The translations under genes were made by a program, and so were the position numbers. The notes beneath the pieces are model-generated. The model saw only the letters and a list, made by a program, of their open reading frames with translations. It was not told the origin of the DNA and made no database searches. Shown here piece by piece: positions 43,188 to 52,680 of a stretch of DNA of 64,000 nucleotides (its first letter is position 1; the number at the start of each line of letters is the position of its first letter). The stretch is taken from NCBI GenBank assembly GCA_964619675.1, contig CAZUEO010000003.1:1-64000 (forward strand), in the 5' to 3' direction. The DNA comes from JAPLMW01 sp964619675 (GTDB taxonomy: Bacteria > Planctomycetota > Phycisphaerae > Sedimentisphaerales > UBA12454).

Positions 43188-44585
43188 ATGGACCGGAAAA
43201 ACGAGAAATTCAGGATTTTACTGCTGAGCGTAAGTTCCACCTCTTTCTTTTACGAACAGGTCGTTATACCTTTCGGCTTGGCAAGTCTTGCTTCTTTTGT
43301 GGACCAGCCGGATTACCAAGTCAGAGGGATTGAGCTTAATTGGCCTGCCGAAAAGATAATGCGGCGTTATTTAAAAATTGATGATGACATTTTGAAACAG
43401 ATTCTTGATTTTTCGCCGAATATGGTGGCAATGAGCACTTACGCTTCAAATATGTATAACTGTTTGTTCTGGGCAGATGTTATTAAGCAAAAGCTGCCGA
43501 ACTGTTTCATCGTTATTGGCGGCAATCATGTTTCTTATATGCCTCAGGAATGTCTTTTGAGCTGTAAGGCAATTGATGCGGTCGTAAAATTCGAAGGTGA
43601 AATTCCATTCAAGATGCTCTGTGAAAAGTGTGCTGCGGGAGATTATAATTTTGCAGATGTACCGAATCTTGTCTGGCGGAAAAACGGCCAGATTATAGAA
43701 AATCACAAAACCGTATTTCTGGATAATATCGAATCGCTTCCGATAATCAATAGAAGTTATTTTGCTTCACAGCAGAGCGACAAACTTTTGAATCATGCCG
43801 ATGTTATCAGTGCCAGAGGATGTCCGTTTCATTGTACCTTCTGTGATTGCAATCATTACTGGCAGAAAACACACCGGACTCGCGGAGTCAAATCTGTAAT
43901 AGAAGAGTTAAAAATGCTGATTGATAAAAACCCCGGCATCAAAAGCGTAAGATTCAGAGATGAATCAATCACTCTCAGGAAGCAGTACTGTATGGATTTA
44001 TGTAACGCCTTGATTGACAACAAGATAAGGCTTGAGCTCCAGGCTCATTCAAGACTCGATGGTCTGGATGAAGAGCTTATATCGGTGCTTGCAAAGGCAG
44101 GTTTTAAACTGCTGTTTATTGGTGTTGAATCCGGCAGCGAGAAAGTTCTAAGAAATCTTAAAAAAGGAATAAAACTTGAAAAACTTGCGCCAAATCTGGA
44201 GCTTTTGAGAAAATATGGTATTAACTTCCGTTTGTCTTTTATGTCCTCGACGCCGGGCGAAACTTTTTTTGATACCCTAAAGACTGTAAGGTTGATTAAA
44301 GGACTCAAGCTGAAGCGCAGTGAATATTATATGGGCGTCGGCATTGATATTTATCCCGGGACGGAAGAATGCAGTAAATTTTTACAACTCAATCCTGATT
44401 ACCAGTGGATAAGCAATAAAAATTTCAATTTTAATGGCAGATATTTTATAAAAAGAGACCCCTTCGGGAATATAATAAATCCCCGATTCAGGCAATATGG
44501 TTTATTGAAGTCGGCTGTTATTTTTTTCCTGTTGAACCCGTCGTATTTTTTTGAGAAAGTCAAATCGGTTGTTTTTAAAAAATAG
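43188..44585 (+). CDS. B12-binding-domain radical SAM protein
   Basis: 465 residues. The N-terminal 150 residues are a cobalamin-binding-like Rossmann domain (VIPFGLASLASFVDQPDYQV), without a clear DxHxxG motif. The radical SAM core has the CxxxCxxC cluster in ARGCPFHCTFCDCNHYW near residue 211. The VRFRDESITLRKQYCMDLC and LLFIGVESGSEKVLRNLKKG segments are typical of this superfamily. It sits within sugar genes, so C- or P-methylation or another modification of a sugar or lipid is plausible. It is nine bases after gmd. Confidence 0.83.
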   Translation: MDRKNEKFRILLLSVSSTSFFYEQVVIPFGLASLASFVDQPDYQVRGIELNWPAEKIMRRYLKIDDDILKQILDFSPNMVAMSTYASNMYNCLFWADVIKQKLPNCFIVIGGNHVSYMPQECLLSCKAIDAVVKFEGEIPFKMLCEKCAAGDYNFADVPNLVWRKNGQIIENHKTVFLDNIESLPIINRSYFASQQSDKLLNHADVISARGCPFHCTFCDCNHYWQKTHRTRGVKSVIEELKMLIDKNPGIKSVRFRDESITLRKQYCMDLCNALIDNKIRLELQAHSRLDGLDEELISVLAKAGFKLLFIGVESGSEKVLRNLKKGIKLEKLAPNLELLRKYGINFRLSFMSSTPGETFFDTLKTVRLIKGLKLKRSEYYMGVGIDIYPGTEECSKFLQLNPDYQWISNKNFNFNGRYFIKRDPFGNIINPRFRQYGLLKSAVIFFLLNPSYFFEKVKSVVFKK

Positions 44586-44609
44586 AAGACGCATAAGGAC
44601 TTATCGCCT

Positions 44610-45698
44610 TTGATAGGTTTGAAACCTACCGCTGTCGGGAATATTTTTGCGAGCCTTTCTACAAAGCCGTATAAGGATGTATTATTTGTTACGGAAGGAA
44701 TTGAGTGGGTAACAAGCGGCGAGATAAGATGTCTTACAGAGGAAGTATTGTGCCGGCTTGACATAAAATGGCGAATATCAAATCCTCTGCAGGTCGGTTT
44801 TCCCAGACAGGCAGTTTTTTATCCGAGCGCTTATTTTTTAAGGCATCCGCGCAGATATTTGCTGCCGAAGTGCCGTATAGCATTTCCTTATTATCATGGC
44901 TATCCGGGTTCAGGAGAAAAATTATTCGAGATTTGTTTTAATAATCTTAAGAAATTCCATCACAAGGTAACACGGATACAGGCCTCCAACTCTTATATGA
45001 GGAATTTGATTCTCGAAAGCGGCATTGACGCGCGAAAGGTTTTTCTGATTCCGATAGCGATTAAAGGGAAGAGCTTTTCCATTCAGACTGCCGAGTCGAA
45101 AAATCAAGCAAGAAAAGAATTTAACATTCCGCAAAATGCTGTTGTTGTGGGCTCGTTTCAGAAGGATGGTGTCGGCTGGGGTGAGGGTATGCAGCCAAAG
45201 CTTGTAAAGGGGCCGGATATCTTTTTAAGGGTTATTTCCATACTTAAGAAATCGATTCCTGAAATTTATGTGTTGCTATCGGGACCTGCAAGGGGATATG
45301 TCAAAAAAGGACTGGAAGATTTGAAAGTCCCTTATAAGCATATTTATCTGAAAAATTATGATGAAGTTAATCGGTTATACCAGTGTCTTGATTTATATAT
45401 TGTTACGTCAAGGCAGGAGGGAGGGCCGAAATCCGTGCTTGAGGCAATGGCGGCTGGTATTCCGCTGGTAACGACCCGTGTCGGCCAGGCAGTTGATTTG
45501 GTCAAAAATGAATCCAATGGTATGATTGTTGATGTTGAAGGTGTTGAGGATATAGTCGCTGCATGCAAAAAAATCCTAAGTGATAGCGGTCTTCGCAGAA
45601 AAGTAATTCAAAATGGCGCTGAAACCGCGAAGGATAATACCTATACAGCTCATATTCCGTTATGGCGGGAATTTTTCAAAGGTTTTGTTGAGTCTTAG
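44610..45698 (+). CDS. GT4 glycosyltransferase
   Basis: 362 residues from TTG at 44610, about ten bases after AAGGA. GT-B fold: a short N-domain (FPYYHGYPGSGEKLFEICFN) and a C-domain with AVVVGSFQKDGVGWGEGMQP, KLVKGPDIFLRVISILKKS and the E-x7-E motif in QEGGPKSVLEAMAAG. The N-terminal domain appears shorter than average. It is the first of a run of transferases that alternate with methyltransferases. Donor not predictable. Confidence 0.83.
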   Translation: MIGLKPTAVGNIFASLSTKPYKDVLFVTEGIEWVTSGEIRCLTEEVLCRLDIKWRISNPLQVGFPRQAVFYPSAYFLRHPRRYLLPKCRIAFPYYHGYPGSGEKLFEICFNNLKKFHHKVTRIQASNSYMRNLILESGIDARKVFLIPIAIKGKSFSIQTAESKNQARKEFNIPQNAVVVGSFQKDGVGWGEGMQPKLVKGPDIFLRVISILKKSIPEIYVLLSGPARGYVKKGLEDLKVPYKHIYLKNYDEVNRLYQCLDLYIVTSRQEGGPKSVLEAMAAGIPLVTTRVGQAVDLVKNESNGMIVDVEGVEDIVAACKKILSDSGLRRKVIQNGAETAKDNTYTAHIPLWREFFKGFVES

Positions 45699-45712
45699 GA
45701 GATACGAAGGAA

Positions 45713-46684
45713 ATGACGGATTACTTGCACAGGAATCAGCAGGCAAATTTTTTCGATAATATGGTAATTGACGTCGAGAAGCTTTATAAAGAGTTTCCGC
45801 TTGTCAAAGAGACGGATGCTTGTTGTAATAAAGCGCCTTTCCTGTCGGATTTTTGCCATAGGGTTTATCGCAGCCGTTTTATTCCTCTAAAATATCGCAG
45901 TTTGGCCTGCAAGGCTTTAAGGCAGATGAGACTTGACCAGAGCTGGTTTCTTGAATTCAGAAAATACTGGTCGGGCGTTTTAAAAGGCAGACCGTTGTGG
46001 GGAGTTGATGACCTTTTCTTTTTAAAAAATCTTTACAGGATAAAATTCCAGACCACCTGCGTTCCTGACAGCGCCGAGCCGAACCTGCACTGTCAGGCCT
46101 GGCAGAGGCCTGAGGTGCTTTACCAGTTGCTGCATCTTGTTTGTAGAGAAACGGTTTTGGACCAGTTGAAAATCCTGAAAAAACTTGCGGTGCTGAGACC
46201 GGATTTTAAAAAACTTAAAATGCTCGAATTTGGCTGTGCCACTGCCCCCATAACAGTTTCATTGTTTGAGTTTTACAGGCCGAAAACCTCGATGAGGATG
46301 TATATCTCGGATATACCGACCTTGGCCTTTCATTATGCTGCGTACAGATTCAGATATTGTTCCAATGTAATGCCGGTTCTGCTCAAGCCTGAGGATGATT
46401 TTGCGTTAAAACTCGATGACAAACTTGATGTAATATTCTGCATTACCGTATTTGAGCATCTTAACAAGCCTTTGGAAATTGCAGAAACCTTTTATAATCT
46501 GCTCAACCCCGGCGGTCTTTTGTTTTTTGATTATATCAAAGGCGAAGGCGAAGGCCTTGATACGAAACAGGCTGTCAGGCAGAGAGATTCTGTTCTTGAC
46601 TTCATCGGCGATAATTTTGAACTTGTCGAGGGCCGATTAAGCAAAGACGAAAATATATATTTGACCATAGTGCGGAAGAAGTAA
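45713..46684 (+). CDS. SAM-dependent methyltransferase with extended N-terminus
   Basis: 323 residues after AGGAGATACGAAGGAA. Residues 1-150 are unassigned helices rich in Arg and Phe. The class I methyltransferase domain begins at about 160 with KMLEFGCATAPITVSLFEFY, a weaker motif I, then KLDVIFCITVFEHLNKPLEI and NLLNPGGLLFFDYIKGEGEG. It is adjacent to two glycosyltransferases, so the substrate is probably the growing glycan or a sugar nucleotide. Confidence 0.78.
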   Translation: MTDYLHRNQQANFFDNMVIDVEKLYKEFPLVKETDACCNKAPFLSDFCHRVYRSRFIPLKYRSLACKALRQMRLDQSWFLEFRKYWSGVLKGRPLWGVDDLFFLKNLYRIKFQTTCVPDSAEPNLHCQAWQRPEVLYQLLHLVCRETVLDQLKILKKLAVLRPDFKKLKMLEFGCATAPITVSLFEFYRPKTSMRMYISDIPTLAFHYAAYRFRYCSNVMPVLLKPEDDFALKLDDKLDVIFCITVFEHLNKPLEIAETFYNLLNPGGLLFFDYIKGEGEGLDTKQAVRQRDSVLDFIGDNFELVEGRLSKDENIYLTIVRKK

Positions 46685-46687
46685 AAA

Positions 46688-47722
46688 TTGCCGTTAAAGG
46701 TTCATATAGCATTCGGATTTACCGATAATCCCTTTGGGGGAGGCAATCAATTTCTCAAATCCTTGAGAAACTATTTTCGTTCTATAAATGTTTATGAAGA
46801 GAACTTTTACTCTGCGGATGCGGTTCTTTTTAACAGCCATCAGCAAATCCGTAAAGTTGCTGCGATTAAGCTAAAGCATCCTGAGAAGGTCTTTGTCCAC
46901 CGTATTGACGGGCCTATGAAGGTTTATAACAATCCCGCCGACAGGCGCGACAACATCGTATTTGCGGCCAATAAATCACTCGCTGATGCCACAGTTTTTC
47001 AATCTGACTGGTCGCGCCGGACAAATCATGAATTGAAGCTGCCTGTAAAAAATTTCGAGACGGTTGTACGTAATTCGGTTGATGGAAAGGTTTTCGATGC
47101 CGAAGGCAGGATTCAGTTTTCGATATCCCGCAAAGTCCGTCTGATTGCGGCAAGCTGGTCTGCAAACTGGAATAAAGGCTTTGAGACTTATAAATGGCTT
47201 GACGAAAACCTGGATTTTACGAAATATGAAATGACGTTTGTGGGTAACAGCCCCGTTAAATTCGAAAAAATGGAACATCTGCCGCCGTTAGCCGGCAATC
47301 GGCTTGCGGAAAAATTTAAGCAAAGCGATATTTTTATTTTTGCCTCGCCGGTGGAAGCTTGTTCGAACCTGCTGCTTGAAGCTTTGCACTGCGGCCTGCC
47401 TGCAGTGGCGCCGAACTCGAGCAGCAACCCGGAAATAATCGAAAAGGGCGGCGAACTTTTTAATGAGCCTTCTGAAATACCACGGCTGCTTGAAAAGATT
47501 GTTAAAAATTATTCTTCTTATTCGGATTCGATAGAGGTGCAGCCTGTCGAAGATATCGGTAAGATATATTATGATTTTATTAAAAAAGTATATGCGGACA
47601 TAAAGCAAATACCGCATAAAAAATTTGCAGGCATTGATTATCTGCACCTGACGGCTCAGATTTTTTTATGGAAAGCAATCAATAAAATCAATAATGCCTT
47701 TAAAATCTCTTATAGTAAATAA
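46688..47722 (+). CDS. GT4-like glycosyltransferase
   Basis: 344 residues from TTG at 46688. It begins VHIAFGFTDNPFGGGNQFLK and carries KVFVHRIDGPMKVYNNPADR, FQSDWSRRTNHELKLPVKNF, and EACSNLLLEALHCGLPAVAP, where the first and last Glu match E-x7-E. It looks like a rhamnose/hexose transferase of GT4 type. Its last 29 bases overlap the next methyltransferase gene, so the two are coupled. Confidence 0.78.
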   Translation: MPLKVHIAFGFTDNPFGGGNQFLKSLRNYFRSINVYEENFYSADAVLFNSHQQIRKVAAIKLKHPEKVFVHRIDGPMKVYNNPADRRDNIVFAANKSLADATVFQSDWSRRTNHELKLPVKNFETVVRNSVDGKVFDAEGRIQFSISRKVRLIAASWSANWNKGFETYKWLDENLDFTKYEMTFVGNSPVKFEKMEHLPPLAGNRLAEKFKQSDIFIFASPVEACSNLLLEALHCGLPAVAPNSSSNPEIIEKGGELFNEPSEIPRLLEKIVKNYSSYSDSIEVQPVEDIGKIYYDFIKKVYADIKQIPHKKFAGIDYLHLTAQIFLWKAINKINNAFKISYSK

Positions 47723-48380
47723 AACAGCGGCAAAGTTGTTTCTAAAACCTTTGCTTGCGCTTCATTCTGCCTGTTACAGGTGGATAAGCCGCTTTGCCGT
47801 TGTTTTAAACAGCGGCATACATCCGAAACATTCCATAATCAACTACGAGAGGTGGTTTTGTGACAATATTCAGCCTGGCTGGGTGGTGCTCGATTTGGGG
47901 TGTAATACCGGTTTGCTGGCCAGGGCGATTGCGGGGAAAGCATCGTTTGTTTACGGAGTTGATATTGACCCTGATTTGTTACGAAAGGCCGGCAAAGACA
48001 ATCCAGCCGACAATATTGAGTATATCTGTGCTGATGTTAATTCTTTCAACTGCAAAACGGCAAAGAGTATTAATTGTGTTGTAATGTCAAATCTTCTTGA
48101 ACATATAGAAGGCAGAGTCGGCTTATTAAAAAAACTGCAGCAGCAGGTCAACTGGACGGAAAATAATGAAAGGACGTTTTTAATTCGAGTCCCCGCTCTC
48201 CGGAGAGACTGGCTGACCGTCTATAAAAAAAACCTCGGCGTTGAATACCGTCTTGACCGGACTCACTGTATAGAATTTACTAATGACGAATTTGTTTCAG
48301 AACTTGCACAGGCGCGAATAAAGCCTGTGCGGATGGAAATCCGGTACGGCGAAATCTACGCTGTCTGTAAGGGTTTATGA
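47694..48380 (+). CDS. SAM-dependent methyltransferase
   Basis: 228 residues. The start ATG (MPLKSLIVNKTAAKLFLKPL) lies inside the preceding gene. Motif I is WVVLDLGCNTGLLARAIAGK near residue 65, then VYGVDIDPDLLRKAG and CVVMSNLLEHIEGRVGLLKK. The hydrophobic N-terminus may touch the membrane. Its stop overlaps the next start as ATGA. Role in glycan methylation inferred. Confidence 0.82.
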   Translation: MPLKSLIVNKTAAKLFLKPLLALHSACYRWISRFAVVLNSGIHPKHSIINYERWFCDNIQPGWVVLDLGCNTGLLARAIAGKASFVYGVDIDPDLLRKAGKDNPADNIEYICADVNSFNCKTAKSINCVVMSNLLEHIEGRVGLLKKLQQQVNWTENNERTFLIRVPALRRDWLTVYKKNLGVEYRLDRTHCIEFTNDEFVSELAQARIKPVRMEIRYGEIYAVCKGL

Positions 48381-49519
48381 AGCTTGCCCTTTTTTTTACC
48401 TTTGGCGTTTCTCTCAAACGATGGCTTGAAGGAGGGCTGTTCGACAGGGAAAAACTGCTTTATGAAGAACTTTTACGAGAGAAAATTCTTTCGAAGGTAT
48501 CGTGGTTTACTTACGGCTGCAAAGATAAAAAAATCTCACAGCAGTTAAAACAGAATCATCGGCTGCATACAGATATCGAAGTAGTGCAAATGCCGGCGTT
48601 TTTCTGCATACCGTTTGGAAAATTCTTTTACAGTCTGCTGATGCCTGTAATAATGAGGAAATTCCTGAAGCATGTAGATGTTTTAAAAACAAATCAGATG
48701 TCCGGCAGCTGGTCGGCGGTTATTGCAAAAAAGTTTTTTAAACAGCCGTTGATTGTTCGTACAGGCTATACCTGGTCGCGGCTCAAAAGCTCGCAGAAAA
48801 CTTCGGGATTCAGGAATGCTTTTGTCAGAAGAGCTGAAGTTTTTGCTTATAGGAACGCTGATTTTGCGGTTGTAACTACGGAGAGCCAGGCAGAGTTTAT
48901 TCAAAACAGATACTCGGTTGCACGAGAAAAAGTTTTTGTGATACCAAATTATATCGATACGAATCTGTTCAAGCCTGACGACACTGTTAAAAAATATCCG
49001 AACAGACTGATTTATGTCGGCAGAATAAGCAAAGAGAAAAATTTATTTAGCCTTGTAACTGCTGCCGCAAGAGCCAAAATGCAGCTTGATATATACGGCT
49101 GTGGAAATCTGACGGAAGACCTTAAAAAGCATATTCAGAAAACCGAAGCAGCGGTGGATTTCAAAGGCATTCTGGCAAATAACCTTTTGCCTGGGATACT
49201 TAATAAATACAGGTTTTTTGTCCTGGCTTCCTTAAATGAATCGCTTCCGAAAAGTTTGCTTGAGGCGATGGCTTGCGGCCTTGTTTGCATTGGTACCGAT
49301 GTGACAGGGATTAACGAGATAATCACCGATGGCGTGAATGGCCGGCTTGCCGGCGGTACGGATGCGGACAGTATTTTTGAAGCAATTAAAAGGGCCGTAA
49401 ACAGTCCCGCTCAGTCTGTTTCAAACGCGGCAGTTGAAACGGTAAGGAATAAATTTTCACTTGAAAGTATTGTTGAAAAATACTCCCAATTGCTGGCGAG
49501 GTTGGAAAATGAGTGCTAA
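48377..49519 (+). CDS. GT4 glycosyltransferase
   Basis: 380 residues. GT-B fold: N-terminal region with PLIVRTGYTWSRLKSSQKTS, then NRLIYVGRISKEKNLFSLVT and the E-x7-E motif NESLPKSLLEAMACG. The N-terminal 20 residues are moderately hydrophobic but do not form a clear anchor. Coupled by ATGA to the methyltransferase before it and overlapped by the next GT2 gene. Confidence 0.88.
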   Translation: MKLALFFTFGVSLKRWLEGGLFDREKLLYEELLREKILSKVSWFTYGCKDKKISQQLKQNHRLHTDIEVVQMPAFFCIPFGKFFYSLLMPVIMRKFLKHVDVLKTNQMSGSWSAVIAKKFFKQPLIVRTGYTWSRLKSSQKTSGFRNAFVRRAEVFAYRNADFAVVTTESQAEFIQNRYSVAREKVFVIPNYIDTNLFKPDDTVKKYPNRLIYVGRISKEKNLFSLVTAAARAKMQLDIYGCGNLTEDLKKHIQKTEAAVDFKGILANNLLPGILNKYRFFVLASLNESLPKSLLEAMACGLVCIGTDVTGINEIITDGVNGRLAGGTDADSIFEAIKRAVNSPAQSVSNAAVETVRNKFSLESIVEKYSQLLARLENEC

Positions 49520-50264
49520 AGTAGCGGTAGTTTTGTGTGCCTGCAATGCCGAAAGATATATAAAAGAGGCTGTTGATAGTGTTCTTTCGCAAAGCTTCAA
49601 GGATTTTGAGTTTATCATTGTGGAAAACGGCTCAACAGACAGAACCTGGGAGATAATAAAATCCTTTAGGGACAGCAGGATAAAGGCGTTTCAGACGCCG
49701 ATTAAGCAGTTGTCCTTTAATCTTAATTTCGCTATGCTGCAGACCGAAGCGGAGTATATAGCAAGAATGGACGCTGATGATATTGCAAGGCCGCAAAGGC
49801 TCGCTATGCAGGCAGCGTTTCTTGATTCGCATCCCGATATTCACGTTGTCGGCTCGGCATTTGAATTATTCGGCCGGAATATAAATAAACGTAAAATCAT
49901 CTTAATGCCGCAAAGCAACAGCCAAATCAGAAAAAAACTTCCATTCAGATTCTGTTTTTGTCATCCGACGGTAATGTTCAGACGAAGTACGATTGTAGCT
50001 GTCGGAGGTTACCAGGGAAGCAGTTCCTGTCAGGACGTCGATTTATGGCTGCGGCTGAGCAGGAATAAGAACATAAAATTTGCAAATCTTCAGGATGTGC
50101 TGCTTGATTACAGAATCCATCCAGACCAGGCAAAGGGAAGCAGGGAATGCTTTATTATAAATTCCAGCCAGCTTTTCAGAGAGGCTCTTGTTCAAAAATC
50201 GCCTTGCCTGTTTGCAGGCTTTATCGTTTCATTGTTTAAAATCCTGCGAGGTCGTAAAAGTTGA
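49509..50264 (+). CDS. GT2 glycosyltransferase
   Basis: 251 residues from the ATG at 49509 (MSAKVAVVLCACNAERYIKE), which overlaps the previous gene by 11 bases and has GAGG upstream; the longer frame to 49461 would add 16 residues with no homology. DFEFIIVENGSTDRTWEIIK and the metal-binding IARMDADDIARPQRLAMQAA show a GT-A fold. VDLWLRLSRNKNIKFANLQD is the acceptor-side conserved block. Confidence 0.9.
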   Translation: MSAKVAVVLCACNAERYIKEAVDSVLSQSFKDFEFIIVENGSTDRTWEIIKSFRDSRIKAFQTPIKQLSFNLNFAMLQTEAEYIARMDADDIARPQRLAMQAAFLDSHPDIHVVGSAFELFGRNINKRKIILMPQSNSQIRKKLPFRFCFCHPTVMFRRSTIVAVGGYQGSSSCQDVDLWLRLSRNKNIKFANLQDVLLDYRIHPDQAKGSRECFIINSSQLFREALVQKSPCLFAGFIVSLFKILRGRKS

Positions 50265-51412
50265 TAATTCATTTCATTCATTATCCTGTAAGTGCAAAGC
50301 GTTTTGTTGAACCGCTCGTTAATATTTTAAACAATGCGGGTTTTGAAAGCCAGTTATGGCTTGAAAATCGAGGTCAGTTGGCAGATTTTGTCTCGGCTAT
50401 ATCCTGCCCGAAGCAGTTTGCCCGGTTTGATATCAGTATCAATCCTTTGCCGGCAATAATGAATATTGTCAAACTGACCCGACGATTAAAAACTGCCAAA
50501 CCTTCGGCGGTTCATTGCCATCAAAGCAGAGCTTCTTTTATACCCTTATTTTCTGCATTGCTGGCAAGAGTGCCGGTTAGAATATATCATAATCACGGCA
50601 CGCCGTATCTTGGTTATAAAGGGCCGAAAAGATGGGGACTGTGGCTGCTCGAATTTTTTAACTGCCTTCTGGCGACAAATGTCTTGACGGTTACGCAGGC
50701 AATCAGGGAGAAAATGATTGGAAGCAGAATTGTTTCTAAAAAAAAGGTTCTTTGCCTTGGTGCAGGCTCGGTTTGCGGCATCGACCTTGACGAGTTCAGA
50801 ATTGAAAAATTCAATGACGAAATACGAAATAAAGAACGTCAAAAACTGAGCATAGGGGCGGAGGCTTTTGTGGTTTTATATGTTGGCAGGCCGCTGGCGC
50901 GAAAGGGCTTTGATGTATTGCTGCAGGCCTGGAAGATTTTCTGCCGACTGCAGCCTGATGCTGAAAAAATCCTGCTGACGGCAGGCTGCAGTTTGAAGGA
51001 TATCGTTGACATCGCCGGCTTGTGCCCGGCCGGCATTGTCCCGCTCGGCTATGTAACCGAACTGCATCGATACTACGCTGCCTGTGACGTTGTTACCCTG
51101 CCGAGCAGGCATGAGGGGATGCCTTATTCGCTGCTTGAAGGGGCGGCGGCAGCAAGGACTCTTGTGGCGTCAGACATACCCGGCATGGATTCTCTGATAA
51201 AGCACAATCAAAGCGGCCTTCTTGCCGAGGCGAAAAGCCCGAATGATTTTGCGGATGCATTTAATTTGCTTTATACAAAACCGCAGTTGCGTAAGGAGCT
51301 TGCAGCAAGTGCCAGAAAAACCATTGAAAAATACTTTGACAGAAAAATTTGCGCCGAATTGCTCGTAGATTATTATTATAATGTCGGTTTGAAAACGAAA
51401 AATCTTCGGTAA
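50261..51412 (+). CDS. GT4 glycosyltransferase
   Basis: 383 residues from TTG at 50261 (TTGA overlap with the previous stop). It has VHCHQSRASFIPLFSALLAR and RIYHNHGTPYLGYKGPKRWG, typical of the GtfA/PglH group of transferases, then VVLYVGRPLARKGFDVLLQA and the E-x7-E motif HEGMPYSLLEGAAA. It is the last transferase before the initiating phosphoglycosyltransferase. Confidence 0.88.
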   Translation: MIIHFIHYPVSAKRFVEPLVNILNNAGFESQLWLENRGQLADFVSAISCPKQFARFDISINPLPAIMNIVKLTRRLKTAKPSAVHCHQSRASFIPLFSALLARVPVRIYHNHGTPYLGYKGPKRWGLWLLEFFNCLLATNVLTVTQAIREKMIGSRIVSKKKVLCLGAGSVCGIDLDEFRIEKFNDEIRNKERQKLSIGAEAFVVLYVGRPLARKGFDVLLQAWKIFCRLQPDAEKILLTAGCSLKDIVDIAGLCPAGIVPLGYVTELHRYYAACDVVTLPSRHEGMPYSLLEGAAAARTLVASDIPGMDSLIKHNQSGLLAEAKSPNDFADAFNLLYTKPQLRKELAASARKTIEKYFDRKICAELLVDYYYNVGLKTKNLR

Positions 51413-51426
51413 GTTTCGATAACATT

Positions 51427-52674
51427 ATGCTGATAAGATTACTGGTTTTTGTTATTGATATGATTCTTGTCAACGCGGCCTTTCTGCTGGCGTTTGTGCT
51501 GCGGTATGGCTTTGATGTGCCCGAGTATAATTTTACGCCTTACAGGGAAAACTTTATTTATCTGACGGCCCTGTATGCAGTGTCGTTTTTTATGATGAAA
51601 GTTTTCAGAAACAGATTTCGCTCGCACTGGGAACTTTTTAAAAGTGTCTTCGGCGGCTTTTTCCTCGGCTCTCTGTTTAACATCGGCCTCGTATATGTCT
51701 TCAGAGCCAGATGGATGGGTTTCCCTTCAAGTATTTTTGCCATATCTTTTCCAGTTGGAATTATCATCATATTCCTGATTGATTCATTGATTCTTCGCAG
51801 GACCGGCAGGCTGAAAACAAGAGTTGTAATCATCGGTAAAGGCGAGCCGCTTGAGGACAGAAAACTGCTTGAGAAAATGTATATTGATAATATTGAAGAG
51901 CTGATGCACTATGAGGATATCGATGAAGTTGTGATACTTGAGAAAATTCACAACGACAAACAGCTTAACCTGCTTGTTTATCTGCTTTTGAAACTGAAGG
52001 TCAGCGTTGTTTTCGGCCCTGCAATTTATGCCGAGCTTCTCTCGGAAAATGTTATGGAGGAAAACACCCTCCGGTTTCTTACGACTTTTATGGGAAGAAA
52101 ATCCGACTACGAGGAGTTTCTGATAAGAGCTCTCGATATTGTCGGCGGCATAGTACTGCTGATAATTTTTTCACCGTTGATGACAGTGGCATCGCTGCTT
52201 ATTAAGCTTACTTCCCGGGGCCCGGTTCTTTACAGGCAGGTTCGTGTTGCCAAGGATGGCGGGACTTTTACGCTTTATAAATTCAAAACTATGATTGACA
52301 ATGCCGAGGAAAATTCAGGCCCTGTCTGGGCCGCTGAAGATGACCCGCGAGTTACCAAAGCAGGCCGTTTCCTGCGGGATGCGCGTCTCGATGAGCTGCC
52401 GCAGCTTATCAACGTGCTTAAAGGAGATATGAGCCTTGTAGGCCCTCGCCCTGAAAGGCCGCATTTCGTCAAGCTCCACAAGCCGCTTCGCCAGATAAGA
52501 TTGGCCGTCAAGCCAGGCCTGACGGGCTTTGCACAGGTAAGAAGCCTCTACGATTTGCACCCCAAACACAAGGCAAGATACGACTATCTGTATATACAGA
52601 AACGCTCTTTCCTTTTGAATCTTTACATACTTGCTATGACCATACCTGTAGTGTTCTCCCGCAAAGGCCGGTAG
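51427..52674 (+). CDS. Polyprenyl-phosphate glycosyl-1-phosphate transferase (WbaP/CpsE type)
   Basis: 415 residues. Four N-terminal membrane helices (about 8-26, 45-65, 75-95, 105-125) and a middle nucleotide-binding-like domain precede the catalytic domain from about 235. That domain has a membrane re-entrant helix (VGGIVLLIIFSPLMTVASLL) and the conserved LYRQVRVAKDGGTFTLYKFK, TMIDNAEENSG and RFLRDARLDELPQLINVLKG, ending SLVGPRPERPHF. It attaches the first sugar-phosphate to undecaprenyl phosphate. It closes the plus-strand locus, six bases before the stop of a convergent HNH gene. Confidence 0.95.
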   Translation: MLIRLLVFVIDMILVNAAFLLAFVLRYGFDVPEYNFTPYRENFIYLTALYAVSFFMMKVFRNRFRSHWELFKSVFGGFFLGSLFNIGLVYVFRARWMGFPSSIFAISFPVGIIIIFLIDSLILRRTGRLKTRVVIIGKGEPLEDRKLLEKMYIDNIEELMHYEDIDEVVILEKIHNDKQLNLLVYLLLKLKVSVVFGPAIYAELLSENVMEENTLRFLTTFMGRKSDYEEFLIRALDIVGGIVLLIIFSPLMTVASLLIKLTSRGPVLYRQVRVAKDGGTFTLYKFKTMIDNAEENSGPVWAAEDDPRVTKAGRFLRDARLDELPQLINVLKGDMSLVGPRPERPHFVKLHKPLRQIRLAVKPGLTGFAQVRSLYDLHPKHKARYDYLYIQKRSFLLNLYILAMTIPVVFSRKGR

Positions 52675-52680
52675 TTTTTC

